Of a DNA stretch of 41,349 bases, positions 30,654 to 36,809 are shown in pieces. The notes beneath the pieces are model-generated. The model searched no databases. It was not told the DNA's origin and saw only the letters and a list, made by a program, of their open reading frames with translations. The stretch spans positions 1-41,349 of IMG/VR virus record IMGVR_UViG_3300013100_000007; one strand, 5' to 3'. The number at the start of each line of letters is the position of its first letter. Positions within the stretch are counted from its first letter, which is position 1. The position numbers and the translations under genes are program-made. The stretch comes from a virus.

Positions 30654-30983
30654 ATGAGCCAAGATAGCAAATGCATTAAATGCAAAAAAGAATTAGGACT
30701 TAGGGATGAAGATGCGGGAAGCGAAAAAGAAGTTAGACGTATATGTGAAAAATGCCAAGATGTAGAAAGAAGGATTCTTGAATTAAAAAATAAATTCGAA
30801 ATATCTGTAGAGCCTCACAAATATACAGGCGGTCAAATGTGCGGAATTATGCCGAATACTGTTGTTGGAAAACATGAAGAATTAGGTATTGAAATAAAAC
30901 TAAAATGCTTTCGTCAAAACCATAAGAACATGGAGTTGCTTAAAACAATTTACGATTTAATTTTTGATGAATTAGTAAAATAA
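30654..30983 (+). CDS. Zinc-binding protein with a release-factor-like C-terminal segment
   Basis: A 109-residue protein. The N-terminal part has CIKC and CEKC, a four-Cys zinc site. The C-terminal half contains TGGQ, then NTVVGKHEELGIEI and FRQNHKNMELL. This is reminiscent, in order and spacing, of the GGQ domain of class I release factors (GGQ, AVRxTHxPTGI, SQHKN). Several invariant residues around GGQ are absent, so the likeness may be only partial or fortuitous. Confidence 0.5.
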   Translation: MSQDSKCIKCKKELGLRDEDAGSEKEVRRICEKCQDVERRILELKNKFEISVEPHKYTGGQMCGIMPNTVVGKHEELGIEIKLKCFRQNHKNMELLKTIYDLIFDELVK

Positions 30984-30985
30984 TT

Positions 30986-31600
30986 ATGATCGAACACAAA
31001 AAGAAAACATGCAAAAAAGGTTCAGGTAAAGCTATCGGATTTTCTGGGTGCGGTTCTGAATCATGGAAATTGGAATACGGTCTTTGTCCAGCATGCCTTT
31101 ATGATTTTTTTACGCAAACAGAACCAGGTAAAGTAATCTTCGAAAAGCGTAAAATAAAAGTCAAAGCTAAAAACTGGAAAGAAGAAAAAGCAAAGATGAA
31201 AGAGAGTGTTAAAACGCTTTCGGAATATGAAGCAGACGCAAAACGTTCATTTCAAAAATGGGTGCGTTTAAGAGACGAAAACAAGCCATGTGTTAGTTGT
31301 GGTAATACGAGTAAAGAAGATAGAGCAGGAGGGCACTTTTACAGCGCAGGCATGTATTCTGGTTTAATGTTTAATCCTGATAACTGCCATTCTCAATGTA
31401 ATACATATTGCAATAAATTTTTATCGGGAAATTTGCTTCAGTATCGAAAAGGATTGATTAATCGTTACGGAATTGCTTTTGTTGAAAATTTAGATAATCT
31501 TTCCAATGAGTTACGCAATTACAAATACACCAAACAAGAATTAATCGATATTAAGAAAAAATACGATTTAAAAATTAAAAATAACGATTTTAATAACTAA
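30986..31600 (+). CDS. ninG: NinG recombination protein
   Basis: A 204-residue protein of the lambda NinG (Rap) family. It has an N-terminal zinc region (KTCKKGSGKAIGFSGCGSE and LCPACLYDF) and then the nuclease-like part with CVSCGNTS, AGGHFYSAGMYSGLMFNPDNCHSQCNTYCNKFLSGN and a C-terminal helical region. In lambda this enzyme acts on branched recombination intermediates. It closes the operon; a promoter-like box and a structured RNA follow. Confidence 0.88.
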   Translation: MIEHKKKTCKKGSGKAIGFSGCGSESWKLEYGLCPACLYDFFTQTEPGKVIFEKRKIKVKAKNWKEEKAKMKESVKTLSEYEADAKRSFQKWVRLRDENKPCVSCGNTSKEDRAGGHFYSAGMYSGLMFNPDNCHSQCNTYCNKFLSGNLLQYRKGLINRYGIAFVENLDNLSNELRNYKYTKQELIDIKKKYDLKIKNNDFNN

Positions 31601-31607
31601 TTTTAGT

Positions 31608-31615
31608 TATATTTG
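31608..31615 (+). promoter_or_regulatory. TATATTTG -7 box upstream of RNA copy B
   Basis: The box is a perfect -7 match 8 bases after the ninG stop codon. The upstream -33 TTG is not clearly present. Confidence 0.65.
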
Positions 31616-31619
31616 AAAT

Positions 31620-31717
31620 ACATTAGTTCGTCCGACATTAGAACTTAACCGAACAGCCTTTTTAAATGAAACTACCCGTCGGACGGTAGCCGATTTTAGA
31701 AAGGCATTTTTATTTTA
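31620..31717 (+). ncRNA. Kissing-loop RNA copy B (leader or small RNA)
   Basis: Hairpin 1 has the stem AGTTC (31625-31629) with GAACT (31641-31645) and its loop holds GTCCGAC (31630-31636). The second structure has an 11-bp outer stem (GCCTTTTTAAA at 31656-31666 with 31695-31705) and an inner stem CTACC (31672-31676) with GGTAG (31685-31689). Its loop carries GTCGGAC (31678-31684), the exact complement of the first loop; the match extends to 8 bp with flanking bases. A T-rich run follows. The arms of the outer stem match those of copy C. The methyltransferase start codon at 31723 lies only 6 bases downstream. Confidence 0.78.
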
Positions 31718-31722
31718 AACTT

Positions 31723-32367
31723 ATGCAGATTACAGATAAATTATTAATCACAAACGAAGATAACATGCAGTTAATGGCTCGTTATCCTGATAATTATTTC
31801 GATTTGGCTATTGTTGACCCTCCTTATGGAATTGGAATAGATGGAAAAAAAAAATCTAAAAACAAAAACCCTAAACATAATCGTAAAGAACATGTAAAAA
31901 AAGATTGGGATAATGAAATCCCGTCTGCTGAATATTTCAAAGAATTATTTAGAGTAAGTAAAAATCAAATAGTTTTCGGAGGCAATTATTTTACTGAATT
32001 TCTACATCCAGTTAAAAGTTGGATATTTTGGTTTAAAGGTCAAAATGATTTAACTATGTCTGATGGGGAATTGATTTGGACTAATTTACCGATAGTAACA
32101 AGACAATTTACTGTAAATAGAGCACAATTAAATAAACAAGACACCTTTCATCCAACCGAAAAGCCTTATAAAGTTTATAAGCATATTTTAACAAAGTTTG
32201 CAAAAAACGGAATGAAAAGACTAGATACTCATTTAGGCTCAGGAAGTATTGCTGTTGCTTGCCACGATTATGATTTTGAATTAACAGCATGTGAATTAGA
32301 TCCTGATTATTATAATGCAGCTATTAAACGCATTAAAAACCATATTGGCCAGCAAAAACTATTTTAA
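31723..32367 (+). CDS. Orphan DNA methyltransferase (N6-adenine or N4-cytosine, beta class)
   Basis: A 214-residue enzyme. The catalytic motif DPPY is at residues 32-35 and the S-adenosylmethionine-binding motif (DTHLGSGSIAVAC, then ELTACELDPDYY) comes near the C-terminus. This order defines the beta group of amino-methyltransferases. There is no restriction enzyme beside it, so it probably protects phage DNA from host restriction or marks it for regulation. It is preceded by structured RNA copy B. Confidence 0.88.
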   Translation: MQITDKLLITNEDNMQLMARYPDNYFDLAIVDPPYGIGIDGKKKSKNKNPKHNRKEHVKKDWDNEIPSAEYFKELFRVSKNQIVFGGNYFTEFLHPVKSWIFWFKGQNDLTMSDGELIWTNLPIVTRQFTVNRAQLNKQDTFHPTEKPYKVYKHILTKFAKNGMKRLDTHLGSGSIAVACHDYDFELTACELDPDYYNAAIKRIKNHIGQQKLF

Positions 32368-32508
32368 ATGCGTCCTGAATTAAAATACTGGCGTGATTTA
32401 ACCCAAGAATCAAAAGCCGAATTAAAATCAAAACACAACATAACAACCGTTACTTATAGCTTTATAAAAATGGTTTGGGAGGAAATAAATAACTTTAAAA
32501 CGAAATAA
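32368..32508 (+). CDS. Small hypothetical protein
   Basis: A 46-residue protein beginning directly after the methyltransferase stop. It is helical and charged, with LTQESKAELKSKHNITTVTYSFIK resembling a short helix-turn-helix-like stretch. The next gene starts one base after its stop codon. Confidence 0.45.
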   Translation: MRPELKYWRDLTQESKAELKSKHNITTVTYSFIKMVWEEINNFKTK

Positions 32509-32509
32509 A

Positions 32510-32728
32510 ATGAAAACACATTGTACTTGCATTCATTTTGAAGCAAATTGTTTTACTGGAAGTTGCAAGTATTGTAATTATCCACCGAAAACATTAAAAG
32601 AAAATAGAGGCGGTAAACGTGAAAACGCAGGTCGCCCAAAAGGTATTGAGACAACAACTATACGTATTCCAACTGTCTTAAAGCCAATAATTGAACGATA
32701 CATAAAAATAAAAATGTTAAAGTTTTGA
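32510..32728 (+). CDS. Small zinc-knuckle protein with GRPKG motif
   Basis: A 72-residue protein. The N-terminus has CTCIHFEANCFTGSCKYCNYPP, a multi-Cys site. The middle is GGKRENAGRPKGIETTTIRIP, a motif common in phage DNA-binding proteins that end in a ribbon-helix-helix-like TTTIRIPxxL segment. It is likely a nucleic-acid-binding protein. Confidence 0.55.
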   Translation: MKTHCTCIHFEANCFTGSCKYCNYPPKTLKENRGGKRENAGRPKGIETTTIRIPTVLKPIIERYIKIKMLKF

Positions 32729-32809
32729 TTTTTGTTACATAATTCAAAAATGTATTGTACATTCGTTTTGTAATTGCAACTAAGCAGTTATATAAAACCA
32801 AAAACAATT

Positions 32810-32998
32810 ATGTACACAGAAGCTTTTTTATTAGTTGGTAATTTATTACAGAACGGAGTGATTGAAAAAATTAAATTTAGCAAGACTGAATTTAAAGTAA
32901 GATTCAAAGGAGACAAAAGATTTATTCCTTATGAGTATACTGAAGAAGAAATAATAACTCTTTTAGAAGATATTGAAAATCACGAAAAAAGACAGTAA
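32810..32998 (+). CDS. Small hypothetical protein
   Basis: A 62-residue protein from the ATG at 32810. Upstream lies an ~80-base gap with a weak promoter-like TACATTCG at 32756-32763. The body has a basic beta region and an acidic end. A possible terminator follows at 33007-33029. Confidence 0.5.
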   Translation: MYTEAFLLVGNLLQNGVIEKIKFSKTEFKVRFKGDKRFIPYEYTEEEIITLLEDIENHEKRQ

Positions 32999-33006
32999 TT
33001 AAAAAC

Positions 33007-33029
33007 GGGAGGTTTAACTGCCTCCCTTT
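33007..33029 (+). terminator. Probable terminator (weak T run)
   Basis: A perfect 6-bp GC-rich stem (GGGAGG with CCTCCC) and an 8-base loop are followed by only three T residues. It could attenuate rather than stop transcription. Confidence 0.55.
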
Positions 33030-33054
33030 AAAATAACCTAAAACTTAAATAATC

Positions 33055-33144
33055 ATGAAAACAAATACCAAGATAAAAATTGCAATTATAGCTGTAATTA
33101 TAATAACTGTTGCTTTTGCAATAGCGAATCATTCAAAATTTTAA
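33055..33144 (+). CDS. Tiny single-pass membrane protein
   Basis: A 29-residue protein made of a basic start and one hydrophobic helix (KIAIIAVIIITVAFAIA). It has an A-rich leader. Such micro-proteins are common in phage early regions; function unknown. Confidence 0.45.
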   Translation: MKTNTKIKIAIIAVIIITVAFAIANHSKF

Positions 33145-33155
33145 TATTTACCGTT

Positions 33156-33413
33156 ATGGAAAAACTAAAGCCAATGACTGATTTTGTTTTGGATCAAGGA
33201 ATTACCGAAACTCTATATACATCACAAATAATGTGGTATGATGCAGAAGTTACTAAGCTTGAAAGAATACGTTCTTATGCCAACTTCCTAAAACAGCCTT
33301 TAACACTTGGAATGTTTGTTCCGGCAAAGTTTGTTAATGGTGAGTGGATTATTTTAAAGAGCCTAATAAATCAAATTTTGGAATTTGGATTGGTGAATAT
33401 GAAAAAAGGTTAA
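33156..33413 (+). CDS. Conserved phage protein, N-terminal part (probable frameshift)
   Basis: An 85-residue frame. Residues 1-60 (MTDFVLDQ then YANFLKQPLTLGMFVPAKFVNGEWI) look like a conserved phage family in which this block continues into a (E)EPN and EY-x-R-x-LKEYQEAK segment. That continuation is present in the -1 frame starting near 33344. The last ~25 residues of this frame (ILKSLINQILEFG...) look unrelated. A one-base indel, real or a sequence error, is the simplest explanation. Confidence 0.55.
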   Translation: MEKLKPMTDFVLDQGITETLYTSQIMWYDAEVTKLERIRSYANFLKQPLTLGMFVPAKFVNGEWIILKSLINQILEFGLVNMKKG

Positions 33414-33637
33414 AAGAATACCAAGAAGCTAAATCAAGAGTATTTTTTGATGTTTATGATATAAAAGAACATCACGCACCTCATTTAATACAAATATGGC
33501 ATGATAAAGAAAAATATCTATTCTCTTATAATATTAGTTCAAAACTATTTTCGACCACAGCAAATACAATTGAAGATTTAGTAAAAAATAATTTAGTTTT
33601 AACCGAATCAGCAAAGAAAAAAATATTTGTATCATGA
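33344..33637 (+). CDS. Conserved phage protein, C-terminal part (probable frameshift)
   Basis: A 97-residue frame beginning at a GTG inside the preceding frame. Its start (DYFKEPNKSNFGIWIGEYEKRLKEYQEAKSRVFF) fits as the continuation of the N-terminal fragment. Taken together the two would encode a protein of about 160 residues. It may also be translated separately through coupling. Confidence 0.5.
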   Translation: MDYFKEPNKSNFGIWIGEYEKRLKEYQEAKSRVFFDVYDIKEHHAPHLIQIWHDKEKYLFSYNISSKLFSTTANTIEDLVKNNLVLTESAKKKIFVS

Positions 33638-33716
33638 AAACAGAACAAAATTACTTCAAAACATTTTTAACTGTATTAGCTTAAATTTCTATTCTTACAT
33701 ACGTTTCATTATTTAT

Positions 33717-33950
33717 ATGGATAATCAAAAACTGCAACCGATGAAAACAACCTTAAAAGAAGCTGTATCTGAAATATTAGGAACAGAAGTAAGCGCAAAA
33801 CGTGCCGAGAAATTCGCTAAAACAAATTATCTTGATCTTGTTAGATTCATTCATCACGAAAAGAAAATAGATGATTTAAAAACCGAATTAAAAAAGGCAA
33901 GAGGAATAAAACATAAAGCTATTTTAGGATTAAGAATGTATAAAAACTAA
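33717..33950 (+). CDS. Small basic hypothetical protein
   Basis: A 77-residue protein from the ATG at 33717; an in-frame upstream extension looks non-coding. A second ATG at 33741 is an alternative. It is helical and basic toward the C-terminus (KTELKKARGIKHKAILGLRMYKN). Function unknown. Confidence 0.5.
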   Translation: MDNQKLQPMKTTLKEAVSEILGTEVSAKRAEKFAKTNYLDLVRFIHHEKKIDDLKTELKKARGIKHKAILGLRMYKN

Positions 33951-33954
33951 AGTC

Positions 33955-34290
33955 ATGATTTACGACCAGGCTACACTATCAAAACTTAATTTTAAGTCAT
34001 TATCGGATTATGATAAGATTATGTTTGTTTTTGCCCGAGGATTTACAAACATTGCCGATCGCGAAGAAGCTTTTGAATACGTAATGGCTCTGCGTAAAAA
34101 TGATACAGAATTTATTAAAGAGTTTGAGAAGTTTGGGCACGATCCTCATACAATGGTTTACAACAAGCTTGCATGCGAATATCACAATTTACCATGGTAT
34201 AAAGTAGAATTCAATCCAAACGGTTATATAGAGGCATGGAAGTTAAAAGACAAGCCGGACGCAATAAACAATCAATTACAATTATTTTAA
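33955..34290 (+). CDS. Hypothetical protein ending QLQLF
   Basis: A 111-residue protein with a helical body. It ends NNQLQLF, close to the QxxLF sliding-clamp-binding pattern, which is interesting in a phage that relies on the host polymerase but is not proof. Function unknown. Confidence 0.5.
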   Translation: MIYDQATLSKLNFKSLSDYDKIMFVFARGFTNIADREEAFEYVMALRKNDTEFIKEFEKFGHDPHTMVYNKLACEYHNLPWYKVEFNPNGYIEAWKLKDKPDAINNQLQLF

Positions 34291-34309
34291 TAACTTAAAT
34301 AAAACAAAA

Positions 34310-35041
34310 ATGAAAAAGCCAACACTTGAAGAAGTAAAAGAGTATTTTAAGAACGTAAAAGAAGTAATTCCAGTTGGAGATACTAAAAAAGTAAACATAA
34401 CTAAAAAAATAAAAGAAGATATTCATGAATGGAATGGATATTTTTGGATAGATTTAGATTATTCTGTTTACAAAGGAATTAGTGTTTTATTATGGGATGC
34501 AGATAGTTATGAATATGCCAAAATTCTAACCTACAAAGAAAAAACATTCAGTATTACGGAATCGCAGATTAAGGAGTATTCAAAAGAAAGGGAACATTGT
34601 TTAAATACTCAGCATGTTTTAAGAAAATTATTTCCAGAAGCATTTGAAAGTGAAGTTAAATTGAAAAGAGGAATGTGGTTAACTAGAGACACTCTTGAAA
34701 ATAAATGGATAGTTTATGTATCTTCTAATAATGAAATTTATGGCATAGACAGGAAAGGTGAGTGGTTTAATTCTTCTAGAAATGATAATACTATATATGC
34801 AATGTTGAGAAATAAAATAAACAGAAAAGCCACAGAACAAGAAGTATTCGAAGCTTTGAAAAATGAAGCGGTTAAGCGTGGGTTTGTCGGAAACCAATAT
34901 GTTGATATTACTCCTTTAGGTTTTTTTAATGAAGAATTAATTACTGGCGGCCAAATAGAATGGAAAGAAGGATATTTAAATTTTGGAGACAAACAGACTG
35001 CAATATTTAAAAATGGAGTTTGGGGGAAAGTTTTGGATTAA
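34310..35041 (+). CDS. Hypothetical protein of the early/late border
   Basis: A 243-residue protein. Residues 1-80 begin with a short helical repeat (LEEVKEYFKNVKEV). The middle contains GMWLTRDTLENKWIVYVS, and the C-terminus has QIEWKEGYLNFGDKQTAIFKNGVWGK. It resembles uncharacterised phage proteins that carry short beta repeats. Function unknown. Confidence 0.6.
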   Translation: MKKPTLEEVKEYFKNVKEVIPVGDTKKVNITKKIKEDIHEWNGYFWIDLDYSVYKGISVLLWDADSYEYAKILTYKEKTFSITESQIKEYSKEREHCLNTQHVLRKLFPEAFESEVKLKRGMWLTRDTLENKWIVYVSSNNEIYGIDRKGEWFNSSRNDNTIYAMLRNKINRKATEQEVFEALKNEAVKRGFVGNQYVDITPLGFFNEELITGGQIEWKEGYLNFGDKQTAIFKNGVWGKVLD

Positions 35042-35093
35042 ATAACTCTATCAGAAGCAGAACAACAATTAAAAAAGAAAATAATCGTTTAAT

Positions 35094-35231
35094 ATGAAAA
35101 AGCGCATAAAAAAGTTTGGTAATGAAAGAAAATCTAAAGGGGGTTATTTATTAAATAAAAATGGAATGCCATTAGATAGGAAAGGACACAATGTGTTAAA
35201 AACCATGCTTTATGATTGGCGTAACTGGTAA
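35094..35231 (+). CDS. Small basic hypothetical protein
   Basis: A 45-residue strongly basic protein ending YDWRNW, directly upstream of a terminator. Possibly nucleic-acid-binding. Function unknown. Confidence 0.45.
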   Translation: MKKRIKKFGNERKSKGGYLLNKNGMPLDRKGHNVLKTMLYDWRNW

Positions 35232-35236
35232 TTTTC

Positions 35237-35271
35237 AAAAACACTTTCTTTAATTTCGGAGGTGTTTTTTT
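35237..35271 (+). terminator. Terminator between early and late regions
   Basis: A 12-bp stem with G-T pairs (AAAAACACTTTC with GGAGGTGTTTTT) has a 9-base loop and lies in a T run. Confidence 0.75.
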
Positions 35272-35287
35272 ATTTGATGGAAAGTTG

Positions 35288-35295
35288 TAACTTTG
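35288..35295 (+). promoter_or_regulatory. Late promoter -7 box (TAACTTTG)
   Basis: The box matches TAnnTTTG and lies after the terminator and 14 bases before the glycosyltransferase start. The -33 region is only T-rich, so activation by a phage factor is possible. It probably drives the packaging and tail operon. Confidence 0.7.
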
Positions 35296-35309
35296 AATAA
35301 ATAAAATAT

Positions 35310-36230
35310 ATGAAATCAATTTGTTTTTATTATCATCATGTAAACGTGATCGGCGGTGTGGAAGTGGCAATTTTAAATTTAATTGAAAAGCTTCACACAG
35401 AATATAAAATAACAATAGCGTATTCGGCATCCGATTCAAGCCACGAAATGTTAATTAGAATGTCTGAATATGCAGATGTAATTAATTTAAATCACAGATC
35501 AATACAAGTAGATACAGTCGTTTACTGTTCTATATATTGCCAAAAGGATAAAATAAAAGCAAAAAAAGAATTAAGATGGATGCACGGTTGTTTAACTGAT
35601 ATGAAAGTTAAGCTTCCAAAAGAAAAAATTGATAATTATATTGCAGTTGGTCAAGTTTGCAAAGCACAGCTAGATACACAATTAATTAATCAGGAATCTA
35701 TTTTAATTTACAACGAGCTTAATTCAAAAATACATGAATTAGCTAAAAATAAATTACCAAAAGAAAAAAAGCTTAACTTAGTAACTGTTTCCAGGATTTC
35801 AAGAGAAAAAGGTTTTGAAAGAATGCTCAAAGTCTCTGAACAATTAAACAAAGATGGAATTGATTATGTATGGAACATTGTAGGTTCTGGTTATGATAAA
35901 AGTTACGAAGAATCAATTAAAAAACAAGCTCCAAAAAATTGGGTGTTTCACGGAAAATTAGAAAATCCATTTCCGTACATCAAGAACGCTGATTTTCTTT
36001 TACAGCTATCAGATTACGAAGCATTCGGTTTTGTTTTATTAGAAGCTTTAGTTTTAGGCACAACGGTAATCACAACAGATTATTCTAGCGCAGGAGAAAT
36101 GATAAACGAAACCAATGGATTTATTATAAAAAAAGATTTATCTGATTTTACAACAGATATATTTAAAAACAAAAAACAATTCACTCACGAACATAAATCA
36201 GGATTTGAAAAATGGAAAGAGCTGTTATAA
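35310..36230 (+). CDS. GT4-type glycosyltransferase
   Basis: A 306-residue protein of the GT-B fold. The N-terminal part has HHVNVIGGVEVAILNLIE and the C-terminal domain has LVTVSRISREKGFERMLKVSEQL, then IVGSGYD and DFLLQLSDYEAFGFVLLEALVLGTTVITTDYSSAGEM, the nucleotide-sugar site of GT4 enzymes with the E-x7-E motif. It heads the terminase operon, so it is made late. It may modify virion proteins, phage DNA or host surface glycans; the sequence does not tell which. Confidence 0.85.
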   Translation: MKSICFYYHHVNVIGGVEVAILNLIEKLHTEYKITIAYSASDSSHEMLIRMSEYADVINLNHRSIQVDTVVYCSIYCQKDKIKAKKELRWMHGCLTDMKVKLPKEKIDNYIAVGQVCKAQLDTQLINQESILIYNELNSKIHELAKNKLPKEKKLNLVTVSRISREKGFERMLKVSEQLNKDGIDYVWNIVGSGYDKSYEESIKKQAPKNWVFHGKLENPFPYIKNADFLLQLSDYEAFGFVLLEALVLGTTVITTDYSSAGEMINETNGFIIKKDLSDFTTDIFKNKKQFTHEHKSGFEKWKELL

Positions 36231-36391
36231 AAAGATTCACTTTAAAAACAATTTTACCTTTTCATGATTTAGAAAATGATAATGTAAAGAGATTTAAAGG
36301 AGAAGAATTTGAATGCTCAGAGAAAAGAGCAAAAGAAATATTAAACCACGAACTAAAATTAGTTGAAATAGTTTTGATAATTAGAAAATAA
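36212..36391 (+). CDS. Small hypothetical protein between glycosyltransferase and terminase
   Basis: A 59-residue protein starting inside the end of the glycosyltransferase gene (19-base overlap). It contains PFHDLENDNVKRFKGEEFECSEKRAKEIL, the style of short head-region phage proteins (a strand-rich start with a DLE...G-x-x-F pattern). Function unknown. Confidence 0.5.
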   Translation: MERAVIKRFTLKTILPFHDLENDNVKRFKGEEFECSEKRAKEILNHELKLVEIVLIIRK

Positions 36392-36395
36392 CATT

Positions 36396-36809
36396 ATGGC
36401 GTATTCTGAAGAAAAAAAGCAAGAATGTTTTGATTATATTATTTCAGAAATAACCTCAGGAAAATCTTTGCGTTATGCTTTGGACACAAATGGAATGCCA
36501 AGTAGTCAAACTTTTTACATTTGGTTAGAAGAAGACGAAGAAAAATCAAAACAATACGCGCGCGCGTGCGAGAGTAGAGAATTATTGTTATTAGATCAAA
36601 TACTTGAAATAGCCGACAAGCAAGGAGAAGATATAATTGAAACTGATAATGGACCAGTTACAAATCACAACATAATACAAAGGAATAAATTACAGATAGA
36701 AGCGCGTCAATGGGTTCTAGGGAAATTAAATCCTTCTAAGTATGGAAATAAAGAAACTAAGATAATTGAAGGAGGCGATAAACCAGTATTGATTTCATTT
36801 GAAGACTAA
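36396..36809 (+). CDS. terS: Terminase small subunit
   Basis: A 137-residue protein with a helix-turn-helix (about 17-45, EITSGKSLRYALDTNGMPSSQTFYIWLEED) followed by a helical middle and KLNPSKYGNKE, as in the terminase small-subunit family that includes T. terminase-like YjcR proteins. It should bind the packaging site and stimulate the large subunit. The gene contains a CG-rich palindrome (36556-36567) that might mark the packaging site. It overlaps the large subunit gene by one base. Confidence 0.8.
   Translation: MAYSEEKKQECFDYIISEITSGKSLRYALDTNGMPSSQTFYIWLEEDEEKSKQYARACESRELLLLDQILEIADKQGEDIIETDNGPVTNHNIIQRNKLQIEARQWVLGKLNPSKYGNKETKIIEGGDKPVLISFED

Noticed and set aside
33336-33362. Programmed -1 frameshift site
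   Set aside because: The T/A-rich run is not a slippery heptamer in the required register and no downstream pseudoknot is evident.
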